Shown here: piece by piece, positions 10,242-21,700 of the stretch
Position numbering within the stretch: the first letter of the stretch is position 1
How the letters are laid out: each line of letters opens with the position of its first letter
Origin: Pseudomonas viridiflava
GTDB taxonomy: Bacteria > Pseudomonadota > Gammaproteobacteria > Pseudomonadales > Pseudomonadaceae
Direction of reading: 5' to 3'
Assembly (NCBI RefSeq): GCF_900573885.1
Contig: NZ_UPSE01000493.1
Coordinates: 434,001-498,000 of the forward strand
DNA length: 64,000 bases
Position numbers and translations under genes: made by a program
Notes under the pieces: model-generated
What the model was told of the DNA's origin: nothing
Database searches by the model: none
The model's input: only the letters and a program-made list of their open reading frames with translations

Positions 10242-11600
10242 ATGAACATGCTGTATATGGTCTGCGGCCTGCTGGTCGCCCTGGGTGTGCTGGTTACCTT
10301 CCACGAGTTCGGCCATTTCTGGGTCGCTCGCCGTTGTGGTGTGAAGGTGCTGCGCTTCTCCGTAGGTTTCGGCACGCCACTGGTGCGCTGGCACGACAGA
10401 CACGGTACGGAGTTCGTTATCGCCGCCATCCCGCTCGGCGGCTACGTAAAAATGCTGGATGAGCGCGAAACCGACGCGCAGATCGCTGCCGAAGATATTC
10501 CCTTCACCTTTAATCGAAAACCGGTGCTGCAACGCATCGCCATCGTTTCCGCCGGGCCGATCGCCAACTTCCTCCTGGCCATTTTCTTCTTCTGGATTCT
10601 GGCGATGATGGGCAGCCAGCAGGTTCGTCCCGTCATTGGTGCTGTAGAACCGCAGAGTATGGCGGCGCAGGCGGGTCTGAAAACCGGCCAGGAAATTCTC
10701 GCCGTTGATGGCGAGCGCACCAGCGGCTGGAGTGCGATCGGTCTGCAATTGGTCCGCCGACTGGGTGAGACCGGGCAGATTGAAGTGCAGGTCCGTGAGC
10801 CAGACAGCAACGCTGAAACCTCGTATCAGGTGCAACTGCAAGACTGGCTAAAAGGTGCCGACGAGCCTGATCCGATCTCCTCTCTGGGTATCCGTCCTTG
10901 GCGCCCCGTGCTTGAGCCGGTTCTGGCTACCCTTGATCCCGAAGGCCCGGCTCAGGCAGCGGGGCTCAAGGTCGGCGACCGGTTGGTAACCCTCGACGGC
11001 GCGGCGTTGAACGATTGGCAGCAACTGGTCGATGGCGTGCGTTCGCGTGCCGGCCAGCGCGTTGTGCTTGCCATTCAGCGCGACGGCCAAAGCCTGCAAG
11101 TGCCAGTCACGCTGGGCTCCAAAGGCAAAGACAGCGCGCAGTCCGGCTATCTGGGTGCAGGCGTGCAGGGCGGTGAATGGCCGGCAGACATGCTGCGTGA
11201 GGTCAATTTCGGTCCGCTCGAATCGGTGTCCGAAGCGCTCAAACGCACCTGGACAATGAGCCTCTTGACCCTTGATTCGCTAAAGAAAATGCTCTTTGGC
11301 GAGCTGTCGGTAAAAAACTTGAGCGGGCCGATAACCATTGCTAAAGTGGCGGGCGCTTCGGCCCAGTCCGGCCTGGGGGATTTTCTGAATTTCCTGGCTT
11401 ACCTGAGCATTAGTCTGGGGGTTCTCAATCTGTTGCCGATTCCCGTGCTTGATGGGGGGCACCTGCTTTTCTATCTGATTGAATGGGCGCGAGGCCGTCC
11501 GTTGTCGGAGCGAGTGCAGGGGTGGGGGATGCAGATCGGCATCAGTCTGGTGGTTGGCGTGATGCTGCTGGCGCTGGTTAACGACCTGAGTCGGTTCTAA
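10242..11600 (+). CDS. rseP: Site-2 intramembrane zinc protease RseP
   Basis: An inner-membrane metalloprotease that cleaves anti-sigma factors; the Pseudomonas form (MucP) acts on MucA after AlgW. The 452-residue protein has HEFGH at residues 21-25 in the first membrane span. Two PDZ domains follow, one around AAQAGLKTGQEILAVDGE and one around AQAAGLKVGDRLVTLDG. The C-terminal LNLLPIPVLDGGHL supplies the third zinc ligand. The start follows GGAGGA. Its position before bamA links envelope stress sensing with outer-membrane assembly. Confidence 0.97.
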   Translation: MNMLYMVCGLLVALGVLVTFHEFGHFWVARRCGVKVLRFSVGFGTPLVRWHDRHGTEFVIAAIPLGGYVKMLDERETDAQIAAEDIPFTFNRKPVLQRIAIVSAGPIANFLLAIFFFWILAMMGSQQVRPVIGAVEPQSMAAQAGLKTGQEILAVDGERTSGWSAIGLQLVRRLGETGQIEVQVREPDSNAETSYQVQLQDWLKGADEPDPISSLGIRPWRPVLEPVLATLDPEGPAQAAGLKVGDRLVTLDGAALNDWQQLVDGVRSRAGQRVVLAIQRDGQSLQVPVTLGSKGKDSAQSGYLGAGVQGGEWPADMLREVNFGPLESVSEALKRTWTMSLLTLDSLKKMLFGELSVKNLSGPITIAKVAGASAQSGLGDFLNFLAYLSISLGVLNLLPIPVLDGGHLLFYLIEWARGRPLSERVQGWGMQIGISLVVGVMLLALVNDLSRF

Positions 11601-11630
11601 GTTTCAGCGAAACACCGTTCACCGAATTAC

Positions 11631-11663
11631 AAAAAGTGCCGCAATTGCGGCAGATTTTTTATT
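11631..11663 (+). terminator. Intrinsic terminator between rseP and bamA
   Basis: The perfect palindrome TGCCGCAATTGCGGCA (11637-11652) is followed by GATTTTTTATT. It lies about 35 bp after the rseP stop and ends 26 bp before bamA, so bamA may be partly insulated from the upstream genes. Confidence 0.8.
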
Positions 11664-11688
11664 GTCAGTTGGAATAAGAAAGGACTTC

Positions 11689-14070
11689 ATGAAACGTCTG
11701 CTGCTGCTACCTGTGGTGCTCTTCGCACTGATGATCGCCGAAGTTCACGCCGAGTCCTTCACCATCTCCGATATCCGCGTCAACGGCCTGCAGCGGGTTT
11801 CCGCTGGCAGCGTGTTCGGCGCCCTGCCTCTGAACGTAGGTGAAACCGCTAGCGACAGCCAATTGGTCGAAGCGACCCGCTCGCTGTTCAAAACCGGTTT
11901 CTTCCAGGACATTCAACTGGGTCGTGACGGCAATGTGCTGGTCATCACCGTGGTTGAGCGCCCGTCGATTTCCAGCATCGAAATCGAAGGCAACAAGGCC
12001 ATCACCAGTGAAGACCTGCTCAAGGGTCTGAACCAGTCCGGTCTGTCCGAAGGCGAAATCTTCCAGCGCGCCACCCTCGAAGGCGTGCGCAACGAACTGC
12101 AGCGTCAGTACGTGGCTCAGGGCCGCTACTCGGCCGAGATCGAAGCAGAAGTCATTCCCCAGCCGCGCAACCGTGTCGCGCTGAAGATCAACATCAACGA
12201 AGGCACCGTGGCGGCCATCCAGCACATCAACGTGGTGGGCAACACCGTATTCGCGGATGAAGACCTGGTTGATCTGTTCGAACTGAAAACCACCAACTGG
12301 CTGTCGTTCTTCAAGAACGACGACAAGTACGCCCGCGAAAAGCTCTCCGGTGACCTGGAGCGTCTGCGTTCCTACTACCTGGACCGCGGCTACATCAATA
12401 TGGATATTTCCTCCACTCAGGTATCCATTACCCCGGACAAGAAGCACGTCTACGTCACCGTCAACATCGACGAAGGCCAGAAATACACCGTTCGTGAAGT
12501 GAAACTCAGCGGTGACCTCAAGGTGCCCGAGGACGAAGTCAAAGCGCTGCTGCTGGTGAAGAAAGGCCAGGTGTTCTCCCGCAAGCTGATGACCACCACT
12601 TCCGAGCTGATCACCCGTCGTCTGGGTAACGAGGGCTACACCTTCGCCAACGTCAACGGCGTGCCTGAAGCTCACGATGATGACCACACTGTTTCCATCA
12701 CGTTTGGCGTCAACCCTGGCAAGCGGGCTTACGTAAACCGCATCAACTTCCGCGGCAACACCAAATCCGAAGACGAAGTGCTGCGCCGTGAAATGCGCCA
12801 GATGGAAGGCGGCTGGGCATCTACTTACCTGATCGACCAGTCGAAAACCCGTCTGGAGCGTCTGGGCTTCTTCAAGGAAGTGAACGTCGAAACCCCTCAA
12901 GTGCCAGGCACTGACGACCAGGTTGACGTGAACTACAGCGTGGAAGAACAAGCGTCCGGCTCGATCACCGCCAGCGTCGGTTTCGCCCAGAACGCCGGTC
13001 TGATCCTTGGTGGCTCGATCAGCCAGAACAACTTCCTGGGTACCGGTAACAAGGTCAGCATCGGTCTGACCCGCAGCGAATACCAGACCCGCTATAACTT
13101 CGGCTTCGTGGACCCCTACTGGACCGTCGACGGCGTGAGCCTGGGTTACAACGCCTTCTACCGCACCACTGACTATGATGAGCTCGATACCGACGTATCC
13201 AGCTATGCGGTAGACAGCTACGGTGGCGGCGTGAGCATCGGTTACCCGATCAGCGAAACCGCGCGACTGACCTTTGGTTTGACCGTGCAGGAAGACGAGA
13301 TCAAAACCGGTGACTATACCGTCGACGAAATCATCAACTTCCTCGAGCAGGAAGGCGACAGTTTCCTCAACTTCAAAGGCTCCGTGGGCTGGTCCGAGTC
13401 GACCCTGAACCGTGGCGTGTTGGCCAACCGTGGTCATTCGCAAAGCCTGGTTCTGGAAAGCACCATTCCAGGTAGCGATTTGTCCTTCTTCAAGCTGGAC
13501 TACCGCGCACAGATCTTCGCGCCGCTGACCACCAACACCACCATGCGTTTCCATACCGAGCTTGGCTATGGCGACGGTTACGGTTCCACCTCCGGTCTGC
13601 CGTTCTATGAGAACTACTACGCCGGTGGTTTCAACTCGGTTCGTGGTTTCGAAGACAGCAGTCTTGGCCCGCGCAGTACGCCGAGCTTCGTGCCTGGCGG
13701 TGGTCGCGACAAATACGGTCGCTACACCGACCCGGACCAGGATCCGCTGCCATTCGGCGGTAACGTGTTGATCCAGGGTGGTGCGGAATACCTGTTCCCG
13801 CTGCCTTTCGTGAAAGACCAGCGTTCCCTGCGTACCTCGTTGTTCTGGGATGTGGGTAATGTGTTCGACACCAACTGCAGCTCCACGCAGAAAAATCGTG
13901 GTGACAGCGGTTGCGATCTCGACCTGAGCAGTCTGGCCAGCTCCGTGGGTGTTGGCGTGACCTGGATTACTGCGCTGGGTCCGCTCAGCTTCAGCTTGGC
14001 CATGCCAATCAAGAAGCCGGACGATGCAGATACACAAGTGTTCCAGTTCTCTCTCGGTCAGACTTTCTAA
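11689..14070 (+). CDS. bamA: Outer-membrane protein assembly factor BamA
   Basis: The central barrel of the BAM complex, which inserts beta-barrel proteins into the outer membrane. The 793-residue protein begins with a signal peptide (MKRLLLLPVVLFALMIAEVHA, cleavage near residue 21). Five POTRA domains follow, then a 16-strand barrel with the conserved loop-6 NSVRGFED motif and a C-terminal aromatic (SLGQTF). The start at 11689 follows AAGGA; a longer in-frame ATG at 11662 would disrupt the signal peptide. It is followed by skp, its periplasmic chaperone partner. Confidence 0.98.
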   Translation: MKRLLLLPVVLFALMIAEVHAESFTISDIRVNGLQRVSAGSVFGALPLNVGETASDSQLVEATRSLFKTGFFQDIQLGRDGNVLVITVVERPSISSIEIEGNKAITSEDLLKGLNQSGLSEGEIFQRATLEGVRNELQRQYVAQGRYSAEIEAEVIPQPRNRVALKININEGTVAAIQHINVVGNTVFADEDLVDLFELKTTNWLSFFKNDDKYAREKLSGDLERLRSYYLDRGYINMDISSTQVSITPDKKHVYVTVNIDEGQKYTVREVKLSGDLKVPEDEVKALLLVKKGQVFSRKLMTTTSELITRRLGNEGYTFANVNGVPEAHDDDHTVSITFGVNPGKRAYVNRINFRGNTKSEDEVLRREMRQMEGGWASTYLIDQSKTRLERLGFFKEVNVETPQVPGTDDQVDVNYSVEEQASGSITASVGFAQNAGLILGGSISQNNFLGTGNKVSIGLTRSEYQTRYNFGFVDPYWTVDGVSLGYNAFYRTTDYDELDTDVSSYAVDSYGGGVSIGYPISETARLTFGLTVQEDEIKTGDYTVDEIINFLEQEGDSFLNFKGSVGWSESTLNRGVLANRGHSQSLVLESTIPGSDLSFFKLDYRAQIFAPLTTNTTMRFHTELGYGDGYGSTSGLPFYENYYAGGFNSVRGFEDSSLGPRSTPSFVPGGGRDKYGRYTDPDQDPLPFGGNVLIQGGAEYLFPLPFVKDQRSLRTSLFWDVGNVFDTNCSSTQKNRGDSGCDLDLSSLASSVGVGVTWITALGPLSFSLAMPIKKPDDADTQVFQFSLGQTF

Positions 14071-14106
14071 TTACCTGATCACACAACAGTTTTGCAGGAG
14101 TACATC

Positions 14107-14610
14107 GTGCGCAAGTTGATTCAGTTGGTGTTGTTAAGTGCTGTCGTTCTGGCAGGTCCTGCGTTCGCAGACATGAAAATCGCTGTGCTGAACTATCAGC
14201 AGGCGCTGCTCGAATCCGACGCGGCCAAGAAGTACGCCGTCGATGCCGAGAAGAAATTCGGTCCGCAGCTGACCAAACTCAAATCCCTGGAAAGCAGCGC
14301 CAAAGGCATCCAGGATCGTCTGGTAAAAGAAGGCGAGAAAATGCAGCAAGGCGAGCGTGAGCGTCTGGAGCTTGAATTCAAGCAAAAGGCCCGCGATTTC
14401 CAGTTCCAGTCCAAAGAACTGAACGAAGCCAAAGCCGCGGCTGACCGTGAAATGCTGAAAAAGCTGAAGCCGACTCTGGATAAAGCCGTTGAAGACGTCA
14501 TCAAGAACGGCGCCTTTGATCTGGTGCTGGAGCGCGGTGCGGTGATCGATGTCAAACCTCAGTACGACATCACCCGCCAAGTCATCGAGCGCATGAACCA
14601 GTCGCGTTAA
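14107..14610 (+). CDS. skp: Periplasmic OmpH/Skp-family chaperone
   Basis: Skp holds unfolded outer-membrane proteins on their way to BamA. The start taken is GTG at 14107, 7 bp after AGGAG, giving 167 residues with a signal peptide ([21 protein letters not shown]). The mature part begins [22 protein letters not shown] and forms a long Lys/Glu-rich coiled coil, as in the Skp tentacles. An upstream ATG at 14092 would sit on the ribosome site. It is followed after 2 bases by lpxD. Confidence 0.93.
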   Translation: MRKLIQLVLLSAVVLAGPAFADMKIAVLNYQQALLESDAAKKYAVDAEKKFGPQLTKLKSLESSAKGIQDRLVKEGEKMQQGERERLELEFKQKARDFQFQSKELNEAKAAADREMLKKLKPTLDKAVEDVIKNGAFDLVLERGAVIDVKPQYDITRQVIERMNQSR

Positions 14611-14612
14611 TC

Positions 14613-15671
14613 ATGACAGCTCTGGTTTTCTCCCTCGGCCAACTGGCCGAGCGCCTCGGCGCCACGTTGCGCGGCGCCGAGGACACTCGCATCACCGGTC
14701 TGGCTACCTTGCATGAGGCAGGCCCGGACCAGCTGAGTTTTCTCGCCAATCCCCAATACCGCAAATACCTCGCCGACAGCAAAGCTGGCGCGGTGTTGCT
14801 GACGCCAGCCGATGCCGAAGGCTTTGCGGGTGCGGCGCTGATCGTACCCAATCCCTACCTGGCGTATGCCGAACTCTCCCATCTGTTCGACCGCAAGCCG
14901 CGCGCGGCTGCCGGTGTGCATGCCACCGCCGTGGTTGCTGACGATGCGGTAATCGACGCGACCGCCAGCGTTGGTGCGTATGCGGTAATCGAGAGTGGCG
15001 CGCAGATTTCAGCGGGCGTATCGATCGGAGCTCATTGCTTTATCGGCGCGCGCACGGTGATCGGCGAGGGCGGTTGGCTGGCTCCGCGGGTAACCCTTTA
15101 CCACGACGTGCACATCGGCAAGCGCGTGGTGATTCAGTCGGGCGCCGTTATCGGCGGCGAAGGCTTCGGCTTCGCCAACGAGAAAGGCGTGTGGCAGAAG
15201 ATCGCGCAGATTGGCGGCGTGACGTTGGGCGATGATGTAGAAGTTGGCTCCAACACCACCATCGACCGCGGCGCGCTGGCCGACACCCTTATTGGTAACG
15301 GCGTGAAGCTGGATAACCAGATCATGATCGCGCACAACGTTCAGGTCGGTGACCACACCGCCATGGCGGCCTGCGTGGGCATTTCCGGCAGTACCAAAAT
15401 CGGTAAGCACTGTATGCTTGCCGGCGGCGTTGGGTTGGTCGGGCATATCGAGATTTGCGACGGCGTGTTCGTCACCGGTATGACCATGGTCACCCGTTCC
15501 ATTACCGAACCCGGTTCGTATTCTTCCGGCACCGCCATGCAAACGGCTGCGGACTGGCGCAAAAGCGCTGCCCGTTTCCGCAACCTGGATGACATGGCCC
15601 GTCGCCTGCAGCAGCTAGAAAAGCGTCTGGCCGCCGTGACCCCGGCCGACGATGCTTCATCTGATGCGTGA
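14613..15671 (+). CDS. lpxD: UDP-3-O-(3-hydroxyacyl)glucosamine N-acyltransferase LpxD
   Basis: Third step of lipid A synthesis: adds an N-linked 3-hydroxyacyl chain from acyl carrier protein. The 352-residue protein has the N-terminal uridine-binding domain ([28 protein letters not shown]). A left-handed beta-helix of hexapeptide repeats follows, with the active-site region [16 protein letters not shown], and a C-terminal helix ends it. It starts 2 bp after the skp stop. The fabZ-lpxA-lpxB genes follow, all serving the same pathway. Confidence 0.97.
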   Translation: MTALVFSLGQLAERLGATLRGAEDTRITGLATLHEAGPDQLSFLANPQYRKYLADSKAGAVLLTPADAEGFAGAALIVPNPYLAYAELSHLFDRKPRAAAGVHATAVVADDAVIDATASVGAYAVIESGAQISAGVSIGAHCFIGARTVIGEGGWLAPRVTLYHDVHIGKRVVIQSGAVIGGEGFGFANEKGVWQKIAQIGGVTLGDDVEVGSNTTIDRGALADTLIGNGVKLDNQIMIAHNVQVGDHTAMAACVGISGSTKIGKHCMLAGGVGLVGHIEICDGVFVTGMTMVTRSITEPGSYSSGTAMQTAADWRKSAARFRNLDDMARRLQQLEKRLAAVTPADDASSDA

Positions 15672-15719
15672 CTGACAGCATTCGTCAGTCCCCTTCCTCT
15701 CTTACAGGCTTTTCCGAAC

Positions 15720-16163
15720 ATGATGGACATTAACCAGATCCGCGAATACTTGCCGCACCGCTACCCGTTCCTGCTGGTAGACCGTGTGGTCGACTTGGAT
15801 GTGGCAGACACCAAGACCATTCGCGCCTACAAGAATGTCAGCATCAACGAGCCTTTCTTCAACGGTCACTTCCCTGAGCACCCGATCATGCCAGGCGTGC
15901 TGATCATCGAAGCCATGGCGCAGGCCGCCGGCATCCTCGGTTTCAAGATGCTTGACGTGAAGCCTGCCGATGGCACTCTTTACTACTTCGTTGGCTCCGA
16001 TAAGCTGCGTTTTCGTCAGCCCGTCACCCCCGGCGACCAGCTGATCCTCGAAGCCCGTTTCATCAGCAGCAAGCGCAGCATCTGGAAATTCGAGTGCCGC
16101 GCCAGCGTTGATGGCAAGGAAGTCTGCTCGGCAGAAATCATCTGTGCGGAACGCAAACTATGA
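15720..16163 (+). CDS. fabZ: 3-hydroxyacyl-[ACP] dehydratase FabZ
   Basis: Dehydrates 3-hydroxyacyl-ACP in fatty-acid elongation and so competes with LpxA and LpxD for the same substrate. The 147-residue hot-dog-fold protein has the active-site pair His50 in [14 protein letters not shown] and Glu64 in [11 protein letters not shown]. Two adjacent ATGs (15720 and 15723) could serve as start. The stop overlaps the lpxA start by four bases (ATGA). Confidence 0.97.
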   Translation: MMDINQIREYLPHRYPFLLVDRVVDLDVADTKTIRAYKNVSINEPFFNGHFPEHPIMPGVLIIEAMAQAAGILGFKMLDVKPADGTLYYFVGSDKLRFRQPVTPGDQLILEARFISSKRSIWKFECRASVDGKEVCSAEIICAERKL

Positions 16164-16936
16164 GTTTGATTGACCCTCGAGCGATCATCGATTCGACTGC
16201 CATATTGGCCGACGACGTCGAAGTCGGTCCTTGGTCGATTGTGGGTCCTGGTGTGGAAATCGGTGCGGGCACGGTGATCGGGCCCCACGTGATCCTCAAA
16301 GGGCCAACGCGTATTGGTAAGCACAACCGCATTTACCAGTTTTCGTCCGTGGGCGAAGACACGCCGGACCTCAAGTACAAAGGCGAAGACACCCGTCTGG
16401 TAATTGGCGATCACAACGTGATTCGCGAAGGCGTGACCATTCACCGTGGCACCATTCAGGACCGCGCTGAAACCACCATCGGCGATCACAACCTGATCAT
16501 GGCCTATGCCCACGTCGGCCACGACAGTGTCATCGGCAATCACTGCATTCTGGTCAACAACACCGCACTGGCCGGCCATGTGCACGTGGACGACTGGGCA
16601 ATTCTGTCCGGCTTCACCCTGGTGCATCAGTTCTGCCACATCGGCGCCCACAGCTTTTCCGGCATGGGCACGGCGATTGGCAAAGACGTGCCGGCCTACG
16701 TCACCGTATTCGGCAACCCGGCTGAAGCGCGCAGCATGAACTTTGAAGGCATGCGTCGTCGCGGTTTCAGCGAAGAAGCGATTCAGGCCCTGCGTCGTGC
16801 TTATAAAGTGGTGTATCGCCAGGGGCTGACCGTCGACAAGGCGCTCGCCGACCTCGCCGATTCAGCTGCGCAGCACCCGGAAGTCGCCGTGTTTGTCGAC
16901 TCCATCAAAGCCTCCTCTCGCGGTATCACTCGCTAA
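16160..16936 (+). CDS. lpxA: UDP-N-acetylglucosamine acyltransferase LpxA
   Basis: First step of lipid A synthesis: transfers a 3-hydroxyacyl chain from ACP to the 3-OH of UDP-GlcNAc. The 258-residue protein is a left-handed beta-helix of hexapeptide repeats ([20 protein letters not shown] onward). The catalytic His lies in [17 protein letters not shown], and [21 protein letters not shown] is near the C-terminal helices. Coupled to fabZ through the ATGA overlap; lpxB starts 2 bp after its stop. Confidence 0.98.
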   Translation: MSLIDPRAIIDSTAILADDVEVGPWSIVGPGVEIGAGTVIGPHVILKGPTRIGKHNRIYQFSSVGEDTPDLKYKGEDTRLVIGDHNVIREGVTIHRGTIQDRAETTIGDHNLIMAYAHVGHDSVIGNHCILVNNTALAGHVHVDDWAILSGFTLVHQFCHIGAHSFSGMGTAIGKDVPAYVTVFGNPAEARSMNFEGMRRRGFSEEAIQALRRAYKVVYRQGLTVDKALADLADSAAQHPEVAVFVDSIKASSRGITR

Positions 16937-16938
16937 TC

Positions 16939-18072
16939 ATGGCGGGTCCTGTGCGCATCGCCATTGTTGCCGGTGAGGCTTCGGGCGACATTCTCGGCGC
17001 CGGCCTGATGCAGGCCCTCAAGGCGCAACACCCTCAAGTCGAGTTCATCGGTGTGGGCGGTCCGCGCATGCAGGCTCAGGGCCTGAGCTCGTATTTCCCG
17101 ATGGAACGTTTGTCGGTCATGGGCCTGGTGGAAGTGCTCGGTCGTCTGCCGGAACTGCTGTCGCGGCGTAAACGCCTGGTGCAGACCTTTATTGCCGCCA
17201 AACCCGATGTGTTCATCGGCATCGACGCGCCGGATTTCAACCTCGACCTCGAACTCAAGCTGCGCCGTGCCGGCATCAAGACCGTGCATTACGTCAGCCC
17301 CTCCGTGTGGGCGTGGCGGCAAAAGCGCGTGCTGAAAATTCGCGAAGCCTGCGACCTGATGCTGACGCTGTTCCCGTTCGAGGCGAAGTTCTACGACGAG
17401 CATCAGGTGCCTGTGCGCTTCGTCGGTCACACGCTAGCCGATGCCATTCCACTGGAAGCCGACCGGGCAGCCGCCCGCGCTGAGCTGAAGCTGCCCGATG
17501 ACGCGCCGGTGGTGGCGCTGATGCCGGGCAGTCGCGGCGGGGAAGTGTCGCGTCTCGGCGGCCTGTTTCTGGATGCAGCGGTACGTTTACGTGCATTGCG
17601 TCCTGGGGTGCGTTTTGTGCTGCCTTGTGCCAGCCCGGAGCGGCGCACGCAAATTGAAGCCCAACTGGCTGGTCACGATATTCCCGTGACCCTGCTCGAC
17701 GGCCAGTCGCACACCGCCTTGGCGGCCTGCGACGCAGTGCTTATCGCCTCGGGCACCGCGACCCTCGAGGCGCTGCTGTACAAGCGGCCGATGGTGGTGG
17801 CGTACCGTGTGGCGCCAATGACTTACCGCATTCTCAAGCGCATGCTGAAAAGCCCGTACGTGTCGTTGCCCAACCTGCTGGCCGGTCGTCTGCTGGTGCC
17901 CGAACTGCTTCAGGACGACGCCACGCCGGATGCCCTGGCAAACACCCTGGCCCCGCTGCTGAACGGCGGCGAAGCGCAAACCGAAGGCTTCGATCAGATT
18001 CACCGCACCCTGCGCCGCGATGCCTCCACCGAGGCTGCCAAAGCGGTGCTGGAATTGGCGGGAGCGCGCTGA
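16939..18072 (+). CDS. lpxB: Lipid A disaccharide synthase
   Basis: A GT-B-like glycosyltransferase that joins lipid X and UDP-diacylglucosamine to form the lipid A disaccharide. The 377-residue protein begins [24 protein letters not shown], with the conserved GEASGD motif, followed by [28 protein letters not shown] and the C-terminal [20 protein letters not shown] donor-site region. Its TGA stop overlaps the rnhB start as TGATG, implying translational coupling. Confidence 0.97.
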   Translation: MAGPVRIAIVAGEASGDILGAGLMQALKAQHPQVEFIGVGGPRMQAQGLSSYFPMERLSVMGLVEVLGRLPELLSRRKRLVQTFIAAKPDVFIGIDAPDFNLDLELKLRRAGIKTVHYVSPSVWAWRQKRVLKIREACDLMLTLFPFEAKFYDEHQVPVRFVGHTLADAIPLEADRAAARAELKLPDDAPVVALMPGSRGGEVSRLGGLFLDAAVRLRALRPGVRFVLPCASPERRTQIEAQLAGHDIPVTLLDGQSHTALAACDAVLIASGTATLEALLYKRPMVVAYRVAPMTYRILKRMLKSPYVSLPNLLAGRLLVPELLQDDATPDALANTLAPLLNGGEAQTEGFDQIHRTLRRDASTEAAKAVLELAGAR

Positions 18073-18686
18073 TGCAGATGGGGCTGGACTTCACCTTGGT
18101 TGAAGAGCTGGTTGCCGGCGTCGATGAAGTCGGTCGCGGGCCGCTGTGCGGCGCGGTGGTGACGGCGGCGGTGATTCTCGACCCGACGCGGCCGATTCTC
18201 GGCCTGAACGACTCGAAGAAGCTCACCGAAGCCAAGCGCGAGCTGCTGTTCGATGAGATCAAGGAAAAAGCCTTGGCCTGGTGCATCGCCCGCGCTGAAG
18301 TGGAAGAAATCGACGAGCTGAATATTTTGCACGCCACCATGCTGGCGATGCAGCGCGCCGTGGAAGGCCTGAGCGTGACGCCGCGTCTGGCACTGATCGA
18401 CGGCAACCGTTGTCCGAAACTGAACGTGCCAAGCGCTCCGGTGATCCAGGGCGACGCTCAGGTGCCGGCCATCGCTGCCGCGTCCATTCTGGCCAAGGTC
18501 AGTCGCGACCGGGAAATGCAGGCGCTCGACCTCATCTACCCCGGCTACGGCATGGCCACGCACAAAGGCTACCCCACGCCCGTGCACCTAGAAGCCTTGC
18601 AGCGCCTGGGCCCGACGCCGATTCATCGGCGCTCGTTCGCGCCCGTTCGTGTGCTCGTTGAAGCAGCTGCGCTGATCAAGGTTTAA
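18072..18686 (+). CDS. rnhB: Ribonuclease HII
   Basis: Removes ribonucleotides and RNA primers from RNA/DNA hybrids. The 204-residue protein has the type-2 RNase H signature [24 protein letters not shown] with DE as metal ligands, then [13 protein letters not shown], the IDGN Asp and [15 protein letters not shown]. An in-frame ATG at 18078 is an alternative start. It lies between lpxB and dnaE, as in other gamma-proteobacteria. Confidence 0.96.
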   Translation: MQMGLDFTLVEELVAGVDEVGRGPLCGAVVTAAVILDPTRPILGLNDSKKLTEAKRELLFDEIKEKALAWCIARAEVEEIDELNILHATMLAMQRAVEGLSVTPRLALIDGNRCPKLNVPSAPVIQGDAQVPAIAAASILAKVSRDREMQALDLIYPGYGMATHKGYPTPVHLEALQRLGPTPIHRRSFAPVRVLVEAAALIKV

Positions 18687-18710
18687 CAACCGCAAGCTGA
18701 TGTTTGCGCC

Positions 18711-18744
18711 AAGGCCCGGTACAATCCGGGCCTTGTCGTTTTTG
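18711..18744 (+). terminator. Hairpin between rnhB and dnaE (terminator-like, with a TACAAT loop)
   Basis: AAGGCCCGG and CCGGGCCTT flank TACAAT, followed by GTCGTTTTT. The stem and T stretch look like a terminator for the lpx-rnhB run. The loop equals a good -10 box, so the site may also carry a dnaE promoter; no convincing -35 was found. Confidence 0.5.
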
Positions 18745-18761
18745 CGCTTTATAGGATCAGC

Positions 18762-21700
18762 ATGCCGGCCACTTTTGTTCACCTGCGTTTGCATACCGAA
18801 TTTTCTCTGGTCGATGGTCTGGTACGGGTCAAGCCCTTGGTCAAGGCCGCCGCCAGCGCCGGCATGCCGGCCGTGGCCGTGACCGACCAGCGCAACCTGT
18901 GCTCGTTGGTGAAGTTCTACAAGGCTGCCATGGGCGCCGGTATCAAGCCCATTTGCGGCGCCGACCTGATGCTCGCCAGCAAAGACGAAGACGGCCCGGT
19001 GAGCCGCATTACCCTGCTGGTGATGAACGCCAAGGGCTACCGAAACCTCACCGAATTGATCTCGCGCGGCTTTACCGAAGGGCAGCGCAATGGCGAAGTG
19101 ATCATCGAGCGCGAGTGGGTTAAACAAGCCTCGGAAGGACTGATCGCTTTGTCCGGGGCGAAAGAGGGCGAGATCGGCCTCAATCTGCTCGCTGGCAATA
19201 TCCAGGAAGCCGAAGCCAGCCTGCGCGAATGGCAGGACGTGTTTCCGGATCGCTTCTACCTCGAACTGCAACGCACCAGCCGTGTTAACGACGAAGAATA
19301 TCTGCACCTGGCCGTCGACCTGGCCGGTCGCTGCGACGCCATGCTGGTGGCCACCAATGACGTGCGCTTTATCAAGCAGGGCGACTTCGAAGCCCACGAA
19401 ACCCGCGTCTGCATCGGTGAAGGCCGCGCCCTTGACGATCCGCGTCGCGCCCGCACCTACAGCGATCAGCAGTACCTGAAATCGCCGGAAGAAATGTGGG
19501 AGCTGTTCAGCGATCTTCCCGAGGCGCTGGAAAACACCGTCGAAATCGCCAAGCGCTGCAACATCGAAATTCTGCTGGGCAAAAGCTTCCTGCCGAACTT
19601 CCCCGTGCCGGATGGCATGACCATGGACGAGTTCTTCCGCAAGATCTCGTTCGAGGGCCTGGAAGAACGCCTGGCTGTGCTGTGGCCCAAAGAGACCACG
19701 CCCAACTATGAAGAGAAGCGTCAGGTTTACATTGATCGGCTGAATTTCGAGCTGGATATCATCATCCAGATGGGCTTCCCCGGTTACTTCCTGATCGTGA
19801 TGGACTTTATCCAGTGGGCCAAACGCAACGGTATTCCGGTCGGGCCAGGCCGGGGGTCAGGTGCCGGTTCGCTGGTGGCCTATGTGCAGAAAATTACCGA
19901 CCTCGATCCGCTGCAATACGACTTGCTGTTCGAACGCTTCCTGAACCCCGAGCGGGTATCGATGCCCGACTTCGATATCGACTTCTGCATGGACGGTCGC
20001 GACCGCGTAATTGAATACGTGGCCCAGGCATACGGGCGTAACGCGGTCAGCCAGATCATCACCTTCGGTACCATGGCCGCCAAGGCGGTGGTGCGCGACG
20101 TGGCGCGGGTGCAGGGCAAGTCGTATGGCCTGGCCGATCGTCTGTCGAAGATGATTCCGTTCGAGGTCGGCATGACCTTGGAAAAAGCCTACGAGCAAGA
20201 AGAAGCGCTGCGCGATTTCCTCAAGATCGATGAGGAAGCGGCGGAAATCTGGGAGATGGCCAAGAAGCTCGAAGGCATCACCCGTAACGTCGGCAAACAC
20301 GCCGGTGGTGTGGTGATTGCGCCGACCAAACTTACCGACTTCGCCGCGATTTATTGCGATGACGAAGGCGGCGGTCTGGTTACCCAGTTCGACAAAGACG
20401 ACGTGGAAGCTGCCGGCCTGGTGAAGTTCGACTTTCTCGGCCTGCGCACCCTGACCATCATTGACTGGGCGCTGAAAACCATTAACCGCGAACAGGCCAA
20501 GGCTGGCCTGGAACCGCTGAACATCGACTTCATTCCGCTGGACGACAAGCCGACCTACGCCTTGCTGCAAAAGGCCGAAACCACCGCCGTGTTCCAGCTT
20601 GAATCGCGCGGCATGAAAGAGCTGATCAAAAAGCTCAAGCCCGACTGCCTCGAAGACCTGATCGCACTCGTAGCCCTGTTCCGTCCGGGTCCGCTGCAGT
20701 CCGGCATGGTGGACGACTTTATCAACCGTAAGCACGGCCGCGCCGAGCTGGCGTACCCGCATCCAGACTACCAGTACGACGGCTTGCGCCCGGTGCTGGC
20801 GCCGACTTACGGCATCATCCTGTATCAGGAACAGGTGATGCAGATCGCCCAGGTCATGGCCGGCTACACCCTCGGTGAGGCAGACATGCTGCGCCGGGCC
20901 ATGGGTAAGAAAAAGCCCGAGGAAATGGCCAAGCAGCGCGGCGGCTTTATTGAAGGTTGCGCGAACAACAATATCGACGCCGACCTCGCCGGTAACATTT
21001 TCGACCTGGTGGAAAAGTTCGCCGGTTACGGCTTCAACAAATCTCACTCCGCGGCCTACGGCCTGGTGTCGTACCAGACCGCGTGGCTGAAAGCGCATTA
21101 CCCGTCGCCATTCATGGCAGCGGTGTTGTCGGCGGATATGCACAACACCGACAAAGTGGTCACGTTGATCGAGGAATGCCGCAGCATGAAGCTGCGCCTC
21201 GATGCGCCGGATGTGAACACCTCGGAATTCAAATTCACCGTGAACGACGATGGCCGCATCGTCTACGGCCTGGGCGCCATTAAAGGCGTGGGCGAGGGCC
21301 CGGTGGAGGCGATAGTCGAATCGCGTCAGGCCGGCCCGTTCAAAGACCTGTTCGACTTCTGCGCCCGTGTAGACCTCAAGCGCATCAACAAACGCACCAC
21401 CGACGCCCTGATTCGCAGCGGTGCGCTGGATCGTCTGGGTCCGTATTTCCACGACGAAATCAAAGCCTACCAGGCCAACATCGACCGCAATCGCGCAGTG
21501 CTCCTCGCCTCGATGGAAGAAGCCATTCAGGCTGCCGAGCAGACCGCACGCAGCCATGACAGCGGCCATGCCGACCTGTTTGGCGGCGTGTTCGCCGACA
21601 CCGATGCCGACGTGTATGCCAAGCACAAAAAGGCCAAAGAGCTGTCGCTCAAAGAGCGCCTGCGTGGCGAGAAAGAAACCCTCGGCCTGTACCTGACCGG

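Noticed and set aside
11707..14037. Long open frame of 776 codons on the minus strand opposite bamA
   Set aside because: It is a frame shadow of the GC-rich bamA gene. It shows no recognisable domain and lacks a ribosome site, while bamA is certain.
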